Source: Typha latifolia
Lineage: Eukaryota > Streptophyta > Magnoliopsida > Poales > Typhaceae
Reading direction: 5' to 3'
Assembly: GCA_019914945.1 (NCBI GenBank)
Contig: CM034104.1
Location: 436,501-500,500, forward strand
Length of the DNA: 64,000 nt
The number at the start of each line of letters is the position of its first letter. Position 1 is the first letter of the stretch. Below the pieces are notes generated by a model. It had not been told where the DNA came from. It did not search any database and saw nothing but the letters and a program-made list of their open reading frames with translations. A program made the position numbers and the translations under genes. Positions 11,601 through 22,114 of this stretch are shown in pieces.

Positions 11601-12570
11601 GATTGCATGCATCCACGCAATGGTACAGTTATTTCTCTCTTTAACTAATGATTGGAGGCTTATCATGATAGGAAATTAGAAAATATTTTACCATAATGTT
11701 TCAGGTTTTGTTTATGGGAAGTGCTGCTGAGAATGCCCTGAAAGACCAACAACCAAGTGGTGATTCTTCTAGAACATCAGTTGTAAGTAACTTTGGTATA
11801 TCATTTCTTAGATATTGACATTGATTTTGACAGACAATTTAACTTTGACAGATCATCTGTGGGGTTCTGCTGTTTCCATTAATGTTGGCATTAATCATCC
11901 TTCTAGGATGGCATATTTACCTTATCTTCCAGAACAAGACAACTATCGAGGTTTCAAAAATTTTAATATTTCTATTAAGGGCTTGAATGAATAAAATTGT
12001 ACAATGTGTTCTCTTGTTAATGCATTGCAGTATCATGAAGGAGTGAGAGCAATGTGGTTGGCAGAAAAAGAAGGAAGTATCTATCGACATCCATATGACC
12101 TTGGAGTGTACGAGAACCTTGTTTCAGTAAGAGCATCGATCTCTCTCTTTCTCTCTCCCCTCCCCCACCTTATATATGTTTGACAAAACCTTCACAGACA
12201 CTTTTATTATCCCAATAGTTGCAATTAATGTCCTACAAGGCAATAAAGCGAATGATTATCCCTTGTTAGTATAACACTGGTTCTCAAGGTGAACTTCAAT
12301 GTTGTCTTTCTCCATCCTCTTCTCAGTATACCGCTACTTAAATAGTTAAAAGGATAGTCAGAGTGGAGCTGATAAAATTGAAACAGAAAATGAACAAATG
12401 GATACTACCTAATTGGATTCTCATTTAAATGTCAGCTGATCTTAATCCTATTCTTCATACAGGTGCTGGGACCCAATATACTCTGTTGGATCTGCCCTAT
12501 GCAGAAGGACATAGGCTCGGGTCTCCGCTTTCGCACTTCATATGACATCCCACTATCAACACAACCTTGA
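8628..12570 (+). CDS. PAT16: DHHC-type protein S-acyltransferase, PAT16-like
   Basis: Seven exons: 8628-8900, 11345-11437, 11521-11622, 11705-11782, 11852-11950, 12031-12126, 12463-12570; 282 residues. Seen: two N-terminal membrane segments, the DPGRVP motif, then the Cys-rich domain [17 protein letters not shown] and CKRCVLRM joined to [17 protein letters not shown]. Cys126 of DHHC is the expected palmitoyl-acceptor nucleophile. Two more membrane segments follow, then NKTTIEYHEG (TTxE-type motif). The [20 protein letters not shown] stretch and overall length match Arabidopsis PAT16-type enzymes. Known role: transfer of long-chain acyl groups to cysteines of membrane proteins, at endomembranes. 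Exon 1 is GC-rich, and intron 1 (2,444 nt) is by far the longest. The start ATG opens directly into the first hydrophobic segment. Confidence 0.94.
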
Positions 12571-13942
12571 GCTTTATCAGATGGTATACATTCAGAGTAG
12601 TTGGTTAGCAGAAGATGGTAAACAGCAAAGTAGGAGAACTGTCCCACCCAACCATTCTAAGATTTGCCCTGTTTTTTTCTTGCAACCAAGGAGTTAAAGA
12701 AAGCTTATCAAACAGTCTGATAGGGGGCTTTAAATGTAAGCGATCTGATTGGTAGCACTCCGAGGTTGACACATCACAGTGAACAAGGTAAAATGAGTTG
12801 AATGATATCGGCCTAGAGAAATCCCATTTGGATTTGTATGAATGAAACTGATGTAAAATGCATAATGTGATGGTAGTTCAATTATAAGCCGTCTTCAAGT
12901 GATGTGTAATGTGTTTGGAGGTCATAAATTCACCACCTTTCATCCCCTTTAACAGAGGACAGGGACATAAAAAGTAAGCACAAGGAGAACAAAGTTTGCT
13001 TAATCTTTAATGTGCTATTTGTGAGGCCATTCTCTCTCCCTATTTCTTTCTGTTTAGTTTTTAATTCTTTCTGTTCTTTTTGGAAGAATTGGGTCGGTTT
13101 GTGAGGACATCCCTGAACAAATTGTGAGCAATATGTTAACTCGGTTTCATCGAAAGATGAATAAAGAGGTATTACTTCACTACATTCTTAGATCATGGAT
13201 AATTCATACACAGATGGTATTGTTGTATGATCATATGCACTTATAAGGAAATTCGTTGAAATTTGTATTCTTTTCACATGCAACAAGTTTGTTATTCTTG
13301 GCTGATTACAATTTGGATTGGCATAATCACAAGAGATGCTTCAGATGAAATGTATATAATTTAGTTGTATACCTGCCTGCAACACATGGTCCAATGCCGA
13401 AGGTATGCAGTAGTAAATTGTAATCCAATCCAATGGGTAGTTCTATCATCACATCATGATGATGTTTGGCATATAGACACATTGGTCCACACCCTAGAGT
13501 TGTTTAACCTTCATAGCTCCTATTACATCCAACCCCTTTATTGCAGTGCATTTCCCAAGCTCAAACGAAGAAGAAGAAGAAGAAGAAAAACAATCTTGTC
13601 TTTATCCACCGGAATTGTGCAGACGATATGTCATAGTCATGGACTAGACATACAATAATACAAAGCAAAAAAAAAAAAGGGAAATGTTTCCATTAACATT
13701 GCAATTCCAAATCCATTTCTAGACCCAAAATTTCTCAAACAAACATATCAATAATAATAAGAAAAAAAGTATATATACACCTAACAAAAGCCAACACAAA
13801 TTTAAAAAACAAAAATAATCTAATCTACTCTCCTAAACAAACTTTTCTTTTAGTTATCATCATCAACCTCTCTTCCTCCTTGGATGGCAAAGAAGGCCCA
13901 TCTCATAAGGGAAGAGGGAGAAAGAGGAGACGAGAACTCTTT
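12571..13942. other. Convergent intergenic region
   Basis: Lies between the 3' ends of the PAT16 gene (+) and the DVL-type gene (-), so it should hold only 3' UTRs and spacer. There is an AAG repeat at about 13567-13590 and AT-rich DNA from 13650 to 13860. No coding region is supported. Confidence 0.5.
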
Positions 13943-14215
13943 TTAAGGGTAATCTCGCCAACAAATGAGCATCGTGACACAGCGGCGCACGATATAAAAC
14001 CTGGCTCGCTGCTCCTTGACCAGGCTCGCGCACCGGCTCGAGAACGACCGAGTCGTACTACTACTACTGCTCCCCCTCCCCCTCCTCTCTCGCCCTTCTT
14101 TTAGGCTCATTGAATTTCTCAAAAAAGGCCCTCCTTCTCCTACTATTCCCCTTCTGCTCCCATTCCTGCTTCCCTTCTTCGAGAGCTTCCACTGCTCATC
14201 CAAGTAAAGCTCCAT
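13943..14215 (-). CDS. DVL/ROTUNDIFOLIA-like (RTFL) small polypeptide
   Basis: Intronless, 90 residues, easily missed. Seen: the N-terminal motif [17 protein letters not shown], a basic and Ser-rich middle, and the diagnostic C-terminal RTF domain containing [17 protein letters not shown] followed by [16 protein letters not shown]. The family is plant-specific: small, mostly non-secreted peptides that associate with the plasma membrane and, when overproduced, limit polar cell elongation and give short, rounded organs. The start was placed at the ATG preceding ELYLDEQ; the longer open frame upstream has only a TTG and runs through a (GA)n leader. A TATA box (TATAAATA on the coding strand) lies at 14347-14354, giving a leader of about 100 bases. 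It stands alone, more than 1.3 kb from its neighbours. Confidence 0.9.
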   Translation of the reverse strand: MELYLDEQWKLSKKGSRNGSRRGIVGEGGPFLRNSMSLKEGRERRGRGSSSSSTTRSFSSRCASLVKEQRARFYIVRRCVTMLICWRDYP

Positions 14216-14218
14216 GTT

Positions 14219-14241
14219 CCTCTCTCTCTCTCTCTCTCTCT
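14219..14241. repeat. (CT)n microsatellite in the DVL leader
   Basis: About 11 CT units on the + strand (GA on the transcript strand), ending four bases before the DVL start codon. Length changes here would alter the 5' UTR. Confidence 0.85.
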
Positions 14242-14346
14242 TGTATACCAATCCCTCTCTCCAACTCGTCTCTTACTTGCCGGGGTGGAGTTATATATAA
14301 AAGAAATGTGTGGTTTTGGGGAGAGAGAGAGGGGGTTTTGGATAAA

Positions 14347-14354
14347 TATTTATA
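14347..14354 (-). promoter_or_regulatory. TATA box of the DVL-type gene
   Basis: TATAAATA on the minus strand, 132 bases upstream of the start codon, embedded in otherwise C-rich DNA. Position and sequence fit a core promoter. Confidence 0.55.
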
Positions 14355-15105
14355 GAAGATGGGGGGGGGAGAGAGGTGGGAAGTGGGCATCAGATGGGCC
14401 CCCCTCCTGTCGAAGCTCGAAAAGCCCAACTATCCAATTGATTTTAATTTTTGCATGATGGGAAATCAAAATCACTCCCTGTCCCTACTTTTAATGCAAC
14501 CTGTTCCCGAGACTGATGTCAGGAGGAGCCCCCCACCTCCTGTGGATTATTATTATTATATTTATGTGGAGGGTTTTGAATGCATAATTCCCAGGAAAGA
14601 ATTTTGCACCCACATACTCAAATGCATATAAATAATTTTCCACTATTATTCCATGATAATATTTGCAAAGCTTTTGTTAAAAGAGTTGAGAAAATTGAGA
14701 CGTGATTGCTGTCGTGTTGAGCGACAAAAGATGGAGTCTCTATCTCACCCCCCATCAAATAGAGGAGAGCCGTCCATTTCTGTGCTCGTGGATAACTACT
14801 CGAATCCAGCTCAAAGTCCGACAAGGGACCCGAGAGCTGTTAGATCGGATTAGATGTTAACGAGTGATCCAAATTTGTGAAATCGTCTAGTTGGACAACT
14901 AAACAACCCAAGAATTACACGGTAGATTTTGAAAATATTTTAGAGGACAAAATTGATAATTAATTCGCTCGAATTGGCTTTTGTTATCGCCACCTAGACT
15001 TGTATTCTTCGTTTTGAATTATTAAAGATTATTCTAGTGGAAGAAACCAAAATATGGCGAGGATATTGGTCATAAATAAAAACGAGACGAGGCTGAGATA
15101 CTCTA

Positions 15106-15136
15106 TAATAAATAAATAAATAAATAAATAAATAAA
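15106..15136. repeat. (AAAT)n microsatellite
   Basis: Seven AAAT units in spacer DNA. Confidence 0.85.
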
Positions 15137-15903
15137 CCTAGTTACAAGTCGACTGGGTTTATCTAAGATAATGCGGAAACGGAGGGTGTAATATGCTAAA
15201 ACATCCTTTGGCTTCGGATGTGAGTCAAACGCACATGGAATATGTCGTTGTGGTGGAGGTGGAAATAGGAACCGATGGATGACCATGGGATGGGATCGGG
15301 GACTAGTCACTAGCCGCCGACAAGACCTGTGACCACCCACACCGACCTCGCACCGAAGCCACGACAACGTTAGCACGCCCACACGAAGGGTCACCAAACG
15401 AGTCATCTTTCGGAGGCCCATTACTTATTGTCGCCACCTTCGTTATTATCCAAATTATTTAAGATATTTTATAAATAAATCATGGTTAAAACTGATCAGT
15501 AAACAATCGACTGTTACCTAACATCACCGTTATAATTTACAAAACAATAAAATATTTTTTATTCTAAGAAGAAAGAAATAGTGATGAACTCTCAACGGTA
15601 GCAACTTATTATATTTAAAAGAACTTTGTTTCTTTGTTAGAGGGTGTTATATGGTAGACAATTAAGAGTAAGTTGAAGGCCGAGTAGTATAATAGAACCT
15701 ATAACTGCCTCTCTTAATTAAAGTACATTAAGGTCATACATTGGAGCAGGATGAGATCCTTTCTCTCACCAAAAGCTAAGGGGAAAAAAGAATTCATGCA
15801 TTCATACCAGTATCATGTGCAATCATCAGAGTCTACTGTCTGCCATGTGCATGGGATAAGCTTCATAAGAGCAGCAATGGGCAACCTCCTATTTGAACTA
15901 TCT

Positions 15904-15924
15904 ACTTGAGACTTGAGACTTGAG
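15904..15924. repeat. Three tandem ACTTGAG heptamers
   Basis: Three exact head-to-tail copies at 15904-15910, 15911-15917 and 15918-15924, in spacer DNA. Confidence 0.8.
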
Positions 15925-16005
15925 AGCATATAAAGATACCGACATAGCTTGTGCTTGGATGGGTGGACCAGTCAAAGATTTGTATATGCTCATGTAGAAG
16001 AATGG

Positions 16006-16007
<2 letters not shown>

Positions 16008-16051
<44 letters not shown>
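16008..16051. repeat. (AT)n microsatellite
   Basis: About 22 AT units, self-complementary. Confidence 0.9.
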
Positions 16052-16053
<2 letters not shown>

Positions 16054-16211
16054 CATGGAGAAGAGCACCCCATTTGACCTACTAGAAGTGCATTCAGATC
16101 AGCTCAGATGTCCAGCATAAATTAGGCATATATTCCAACTTCGAAAAACACCTCAATTCTAAAGGATATATCTGTGTCAGAATAATGATTTGATGCATAG
16201 AGTATCCTATG

Positions 16212-16280
<69 letters not shown>
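16212..16280. repeat. Composite (CT)n(TA)n(GA)n self-complementary repeat
   Basis: CT units (16212-16229) run into TA units (16229-16242) and then GA units (16243-16280). The CT and GA arms are mutually complementary, so the tract can fold into a hairpin with the TA part as its centre. Confidence 0.85.
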
Positions 16281-16283
<3 letters not shown>

Positions 16284-17193
16284 AAACGAATAATAAAATA
16301 ACTTAAATAATTATGCTTCTATTAAATAAAGATATATTCGTTGAGGATGATTTAGTAATACCAAATAATAATTTTATTCAACTGTAGAATTAATTCAAAC
16401 TTGAAATTTGAAAACAAAGGTATCTTATCCTGAAGCCCAGCCCAGCAACCTTATCTACAGTCCAAGACCAGGCAAGTGGACCTAGGACTGCCACGAGACA
16501 ATGTCAGAGAAGTTGTATCCAGCCCATAACTGGGCCTTTCTTTAATGGGTTTTAGATACTGGGCCAAATGCCATTTGAAATAAGACAAATATCTGAGCGA
16601 TAAAGTTATATGCCCCATACCAGATAAAGCCTTCTATAAAAATTAAAATCGGATCGGATCGTATCGTATCAAAATAAAGTTGCTCTCAAATTATATCCAT
16701 CTTCTTGGGACAACTCATCTAATTTTAAATAACTGCCCGATCGCATCTTTCCAATAGGTGGTTGATTTTATCATCAAACCTACCTAGTCCGAGTAATCAG
16801 AAGGATAGATTATTAAGAATGTTTATATGATTCATTAAGAATTGTAGTTATTATTTGTTCGACGAATTTGTTATCCCTACCAGATCGATTCTGGAAGAAG
16901 AAGATGATGATGAAACATTTACAAATACAAACATAAATGCCCTCAGAATAAATATCCAAATTAATCGACGCAAGAAGAGAGAAGAAGAACACGATGAACG
17001 AAATAAGCAATGCCATTTCTACTATTGCGAAAACAAGAGATCAACAAATATTTTAGATCAAAACTCCAGTCTTAAACCCCTAACACCTAAACCCTAATCA
17101 CTAACTCTTCACTACCAATATATATGAGTACAACAGGGGAGATATCTACAAAGAACACCACACGGCTACCTCCTTTCGCTTTGCCATCAAATC

Positions 17194-17409
17194 TCAAGCG
17201 CACGCTTCTCTCCTCGGAGCCAACGCGAACAAAGCCTCCAGATCCGGCGGCTGGAAGTAGCCGTTCTTCGGCGGATCCCTCCGTTTCCCAAACGCCGCTG
17301 CCGCCGCCTTCTTCTTTGGCGGCGGCGGACACGGGAACACTGCTGGAATCCGGCACTCCGTTCTCTTCGGCGTCTCCCACCCTTCCATCTCCTTCTCTCT
17401 CCTCTCCAT
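17194..17409 (-). CDS. SIAMESE-related cyclin-dependent kinase inhibitor (SMR)
   Basis: Intronless, 71 residues. Seen: [20 protein letters not shown] (the [13 protein letters not shown] core shared by SMR4/SMR8-type inhibitors), an Ala run, then [20 protein letters not shown] and the C-terminal ALAPRREA. The [13 protein letters not shown] motif near the C-terminus is the conserved signature of the group. Family knowledge: plant-only inhibitors that bind CDK-cyclin complexes, block mitosis and promote endoreduplication or stress-induced arrest. The start is the first ATG after the TATA box at 17496-17503; a second in-frame ATG lies seven codons on. E2F-type motifs lie about 205-235 bases upstream. 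Longer open frames overlap on both strands but show no family similarity. The subtype is uncertain. Confidence 0.9.
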   Translation of the reverse strand: MERREKEMEGWETPKRTECRIPAVFPCPPPPKKKAAAAAFGKRRDPPKNGYFQPPDLEALFALAPRREACA

Positions 17410-17495
17410 CTAGATCTTACCCGAGATTAGAACGCGAAGATTTCTATTTTCTTTTTCAAATGGGGAATAGGAGGGAAGAGAGGAGAGGAGTCGAG

Positions 17496-17503
17496 TCTTA
17501 TAG
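17496..17503 (-). promoter_or_regulatory. TATA box of the SMR gene
   Basis: CTATAAGA on the minus strand, about 87 bases upstream of the SMR start codon and between it and the E2F-like motifs. Confidence 0.5.
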
Positions 17504-17614
17504 GTAGATTCTTGGCTTATACGAGAAGGTACGTCGGTGCATCGTGCGGTGGAAGATTGCCAACCTTGTTGACGTGGCAGCACCGTGGTGCTTATCAAAG
17601 AATTGGGAGGGAGC

Positions 17615-17643
17615 GCGGGAAGCGCGTGGAAAAGAGCGGGAAA
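17615..17643. promoter_or_regulatory. E2F-like motifs upstream of the SMR gene
   Basis: GCGGGAAA at 17636-17643 is the exact complement of the E2F consensus TTTCCCGC. A second copy, GCGGGAAG, lies at 17615-17622 within a palindrome-like GCGCGGGAAGCGCG. They lie about 110-150 bases upstream of the TATA box. E2F control of this gene is inferred. Confidence 0.5.
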
Positions 17644-19642
17644 GGTTCGAGAGGCTTCTGGATTTAAAACTCTTTTTATTCTTTTGTCGTAATTTTTGCA
17701 CATGACAACCTGTATTACAAATATACTGGAGAAAGATCATTGATCTATAGATACGAAATATCAATGAGGGTTTTAACATTATAATAAAAAAATATAGGTA
17801 GTTTTTTGCAAAAAAGATATTATCTTTTTTTCTTTTTAAAAAAAAAACTATAACTTTGAAAAGAGTAAAGAGGCAGGTTTGAGTATATCTCTTAGGATTC
17901 GGTAATGGGAGGTCGGGGATTGGTGGACGGGAAGATTGACAGGTGTACGGCGGAGAGACGGGGAGATGTCGGCATCGTATCTTAACGACACGTGGGATTT
18001 TGTTGCAGGCCTTGGATTCCACTTTGGTGGGGCCCGTTGTACCGTATTCATTGGATCCGGGTGTATCGATATGACGGCATACGTTGACCTGGGTCCCTAG
18101 GAATAAATATGGGCCATTACTGCAAGCCCCTATAACACTATAACTAAACAGTAACGTGGGCTCGTGGTCCATCGGCCTAATAACTTGGATAAGTCCATTC
18201 TATGCCCAATCCGACTCAGATAAGACCTTATCTATGGGCACAATTCCAACCCGGCCCAACCTTGGCAGATTGCAATTGTTTTACGCATTAATGGCATTAT
18301 TCTTAGCTATTTTATGTAGATTTGGAGCCTTCCCTGCCCCCACGCCGCCGCCGGCTCTTCCCCTCTCTCCTCTAACTAAATGGCCAACGTGGGCTCTTCA
18401 CCTCCTCCTTCCTCCTCTAGCTTCACCTGTTCCACCGCCCAGTCTCCTCTCCACGGTGTTCCCTCTCAGCTTTCATCATGCCTCTCCCCCCCTTACGCCG
18501 TCACCTTCCTCCCCTCCCATTCTTCTCTCCATGCTTCCACATGTGTGTTTGTGCTCCACTGTCATAGACTTTTCTTTCTCTGATTTGTTTCATCTAGGTA
18601 TGTGTACGCTCACATGTACATAGAATCCACTCCACCATCCTCAAACCCTCTTTCACCTGCAGATCTATTTTCTTTTGTTTTTCGTTTTACACATGGTTTT
18701 ACTGTTTGGTTCAGTAGGTCTGTGTTATCGCCATCGACTCTGTCTCTTGTGAGCCTGTGTTCTTGCTTGAGCTTACTCTGCTGTTGAGCTTTGCTCTCCG
18801 AAGACTTTTACTATTCTAATTTATAGTGTTGTCGTAGTTGACCAAGTGAAAAAAGAAGAAGACTTGTTTCTAAGATTGTCACCTTACCCCTCCATAGTCC
18901 ATATCTTATCATATATGAGGTGCTTGTGCTTGATAATTTGCTCTATTGTCGTCGGATAGAAATCAGACAAATGATAGACTTATGTTAAAGTTGTTGTCCT
19001 ATCTCATCTTTTTCTTATGTAAAATTGATGGTGTAACTAAGTAACTTTCTTTAAAAGAATATACCAGTCTCTCTGTTTCAAGTGGCAGAATAGGAGATGG
19101 TATCTAGCTGTCCACAGGTTGGCCACTAAGAGAGATAAGTTGGAAGACCTTGCATACTAAGTTGCTATCTTAACCCTACTAATAATTTCACCAATCTAAG
19201 CAAGTAACTAATATCAAAATTGACATCTAATTATGCCTCAAAAGCACCTAATCTCACTGACGAACTCCTTTTTAGAATGGATAGGCTGTCAACCACTAAG
19301 ACACTTCTCCATTGGCAGCAAAAAGCTGGAACTCAATTGAGCCTACTCAAAGTGAAAAAGCAAAGCAAAACCATCCATCCCATTAATGGATGGTGGTAAT
19401 GTTTGGGTTGTAACCCAAATAAAGACAAGTACTGCTACTATGAATCACATGTTGTTTGGAGCAAAACAAAACAGTGGAAATGCAATGTGGATGTGGTGCC
19501 AAAATCCAGAGAAGAGTTCCATGATGGGTGTTCTTTTGACATACCACCAACTCCACTGAGTTATATACAATGTGTCCTAAATAATGAGCAGTCCTAAGAT
19601 TTGTCAAAATGCTACTTTTACAAGATGAAGTTAGAACCCTAC

Positions 19643-19667
19643 TTTATTATTATTATTATTATTATTA
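19643..19667. repeat. (TTA)n microsatellite
   Basis: About eight TTA units in spacer DNA. Confidence 0.85.
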
Positions 19668-20136
19668 GTCATAATTCTCTGAATTATTATTATGTTCTAT
19701 ATATCCTTTTTTAAACTTTTTTGTATGACACATAGACTCACTGAATTTTAGAGCGATTTTCTAATTATTATTTTTCTGGTGATTTTTCAGCATAGTGGTA
19801 GACAACGATTTAGGAAATAGTTTAAATAGTGATTGCATTAGAAGAATTATTTATCTCTAGAACCCTGGGTTTGATTGCCAGAAGTATATATGTGCTAATC
19901 TCTTGCTCAAAACTGTGTGCACCCCGACATAGATTGCATCCTGGCCATGATTAGAAACAGAGGATTTCTTCGAACTTGTTTTTTTCCCCCCTTTTTTGAT
20001 GCAAAAGTATTAGAAAAATTCAGTCACTATCCGAGCCTTGGAAGTTCCAGTTTAATTGTCTAATGTTTTTGGATTCGCTCCGCCATGGGATGCACGTGGA
20101 GTAAGGCAATGAACTTTTGTTGCTGCCTTAATTGCC

Positions 20137-20145
20137 TATTTAAAC
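20137..20145 (+). promoter_or_regulatory. TATA box of the nucleotidase gene
   Basis: CTATTTAAA, followed by about 130 bases of CT-rich leader. A donor-like TTTTG|GTATGC at about 20291 and an acceptor CATATCAG at 20500 suggest a 5' UTR intron ending one base before the start codon. Confidence 0.45.
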
Positions 20146-20501
20146 TCCCTCCTTCCCACTCTCTTCCACCCCCTCCCACTCTCCACCTCCATTTTCCAAC
20201 TCTCTATTCTTCAGCAAACTCCCAACTTTCTTCTTCCCCGTTTCCTCTCTATATCTAATTCTTTGAAGAAAGATCTAAAGGAATTTGTTTTGGTATGCTC
20301 CTTAAGCTTGTAGCTGTTTGATAAGAACCCATTAGATATTTCTCAAAACTCGAACTTGATTCTCTTAAGAACGTTAGAGTGTTGAGTCTTGTAAGTTAGT
20401 TTGGTTTCAGATATGAAATTGGGAAATCAAATCTTATTATCTTCCAAATATATCTCCCATAGTGACACAATAGCTCATTGAAGAAGGGTTAGCATATCAG
20501 A

Positions 20502-22114
20502 ATGGCATATGAAGGCACATATGTTGAGCAACAGAGGTCTAAATTTGATGTCCTCCTCTTTGGTACGAAGACTAGCATTCTTTTCTCTCTCTTTTTTTTT
20601 TAAATAAAAATAATAATAATTTATGAGCTTAAGATTTTAACACCGATCTCAGCAATTGGAACTAATCTTGTTTTCAAACGTTTGATAGATCTTGATGACA
20701 CCTTGTATCCTTCGAGTATCGGCATATCAAATGAGTGCCTCAATAATATTGGAGGTTAGTACTATTTCATTATTCATCATTGTCATTATCAAATGCTTCA
20801 AGATGATATATAGTTATTACTGTATTCAGATTATATGATTCAGAAGCTTGGAGTTGAGGAGAGTAAGATCTCAAGCATGTGCAATTTGCTATACAAGAAT
20901 TATGGGACAACTATGGCTGGTCTCAGGGTAATTATACAAAGAAATATACTACCAACCTGAAAGTTTTAATCTTATACTTATTTACGTGGTCGAATGGCTC
21001 CATTTTTACAGGCCATTGGCTATACATTTGATTATGATGAGTATCACAGGTTCTATGATTTTTATACTTCCACCAATATAATTACTTCTCACATAATTCT
21101 TACAAGAAATATAGGACTAATAACTCTATTTTTGGTGTTTTGCAGTTTTGTTCATGGAAGATTACCTTATAATAAGCTAAAGCCTGATCCAATTCTTAGA
21201 CATCTGCTACTGAGCCTCCCTGTTCGCAAACTAGTAATTTTTCTTGAAGAAGTTTGCAAGAATAAATGCTTTAAATTCAGTCTGCTACCAGATCGGTATT
21301 GCTGATTATTTCCTTTTTAATTTTCCATGTGAAATAGATATTCACCAATGCAGATAGGATTCATGCTGTCAAAGTGCTTAGTAGACTTGGCCTTGAAGAT
21401 TGTTTTGAAGGGATTATACGCTTTGAGACTTTGAATCCACCCATGGAAGCTACTGACTCTGATATATTTGACATCATTGAGTATTCATCTCAGCCAGTCA
21501 GTGGCGTCGAACTTCCGCAGACTCCAATTCTCTGCAAACCATCTGAACATGCCATGCAGAAGGCTCTCAAGATTGCCAATATCACCCCTCAGAGAGCAGT
21601 AAGATAAAATGTTTAGGTTACTATGTCTTTGGATCATTCCCTGCTTGATGTAATTTTTTCTGCCTAGATTTTCTTCGATGACAGCGCTCGCAACATCCAG
21701 GCAGGCAAAAGAATTGGTCTTCATACTGTTCTTGTAAGTCCGCTATCTCAACAACCCCATGAATTCTAAGCATGTTGCCACTGTTTCTTTAGGCTATGTT
21801 TATCCGACCAATATGTTTCATCTCACAAGTACTTGTATTTTAGCTTTTTTGACATCTCTGATGTAGCTGTTCTTTCCCCAAAAAAAATTAAAAATCGTTT
21901 TTTTGTAGATGTTTTTAAATCGATGAGTAAGTAGTTTCGTTGGTGTGTCAATCTCCAGGTGGGCAAGTCTCAGAGAGTTAAGGATGCAGACCATGCACTT
22001 GAGAGCATCCACAACATCAGGGAAGCACTGCCAGAGCTCTGGGAGAAGGATGGGAAGCCAGAGGATGTATATTACTCTGGCAAGGTTGCAATAAAGACTC
22101 CAGTTGCTGCTTAG
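20502..22114 (+). CDS. HAD-superfamily pyrimidine 5'-nucleotidase-like protein (SSM1/PHM8 type)
   Basis: Eight exons: 20502-20562, 20689-20754, 20830-20927, 21012-21049, 21146-21233, 21338-21598, 21668-21733, 21959-22114; 277 residues. Seen: HAD motif I DLDDT with nucleophile Asp21 and acid/base Asp23, motif II FTNAD (about 119-123), a motif III Lys in CKPS, and motif IV FFDDSARN with Asp208 and Asp209; a helical cap lies between motifs I and II. This architecture and the sequence VHGRLPYNKLKPD match plant proteins related to yeast SSM1 and PHM8, which dephosphorylate nucleoside or lysophosphatidic monophosphates. The true substrate is not established here; cytosolic location is inferred from the lack of a signal peptide. 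It converges with the FAD synthase gene, whose stop codon is 795 bases away. Confidence 0.9.

Larger units (their letters stand above)
14216..17193. other. Intergenic region rich in microsatellites
   Basis: Upstream flank of the DVL gene and downstream flank of the SMR gene, both on the minus strand. Contains AAAT repeats (15106-15136), three ACTTGAG heptamers (15904-15924), an AT run (16008-16051), a composite CT-TA-GA tract (16212-16280), several GGGCC-type motifs (about 16435-16565) and a degenerate telomere-like stretch (about 17070-17099). Open frames here show no family resemblance. Confidence 0.5.
17410..20501. other. Divergent intergenic region between SMR (-) and the nucleotidase (+)
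   Basis: Holds the SMR promoter and, near the right end, the nucleotidase promoter and leader. Between 18020 and 18260 are several GGGCC/GGCCCA-type motifs. An ATG in good context at 18380 opens a 67-codon GC-rich frame ending just before a GTATGT donor-like site at about 18599; it has no recognised family. A TTA microsatellite lies at 19643-19667. A 224-codon open frame at 17498-18172 looks random. Confidence 0.45.

Noticed and set aside
13991..13999. TATA-like GATATAAAA on the + strand
   Set aside because: It lies inside the DVL coding region (the RARFYI codons read backwards); CT-rich DNA after it is the complement of the DVL coding sequence and leader, with no + strand gene.
14216..14251. 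Extended N-terminus (RERERER) of the DVL frame
   Set aside because: It begins with TTG, not ATG, and translates the GA microsatellite of the leader.
15029..15421. 130-codon minus-strand frame in spacer DNA
   Set aside because: Includes the translated AAAT microsatellite (FIYLFIYLFI) and has no recognisable domain.
13860..16500. Conserved plant microRNA precursors in the long spacer
   Set aside because: Scanned by eye for the common families (miR156, 159, 160, 164, 166-169, 171, 172, 319, 390, 393-399, 408, 528); no mature sequence was seen.
17087..17507. Open frames of 97 and 127 codons overlapping the SMR gene on both strands
   Set aside because: Pro/Ser-rich or Gly/Glu-rich shadows; only the 71-residue frame contains conserved family motifs.
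17498..18172. 224-codon open frame on the minus strand upstream of the SMR gene
   Set aside because: Composition is random, no motif or family is recognisable, and it crosses the SMR promoter and TATA region.
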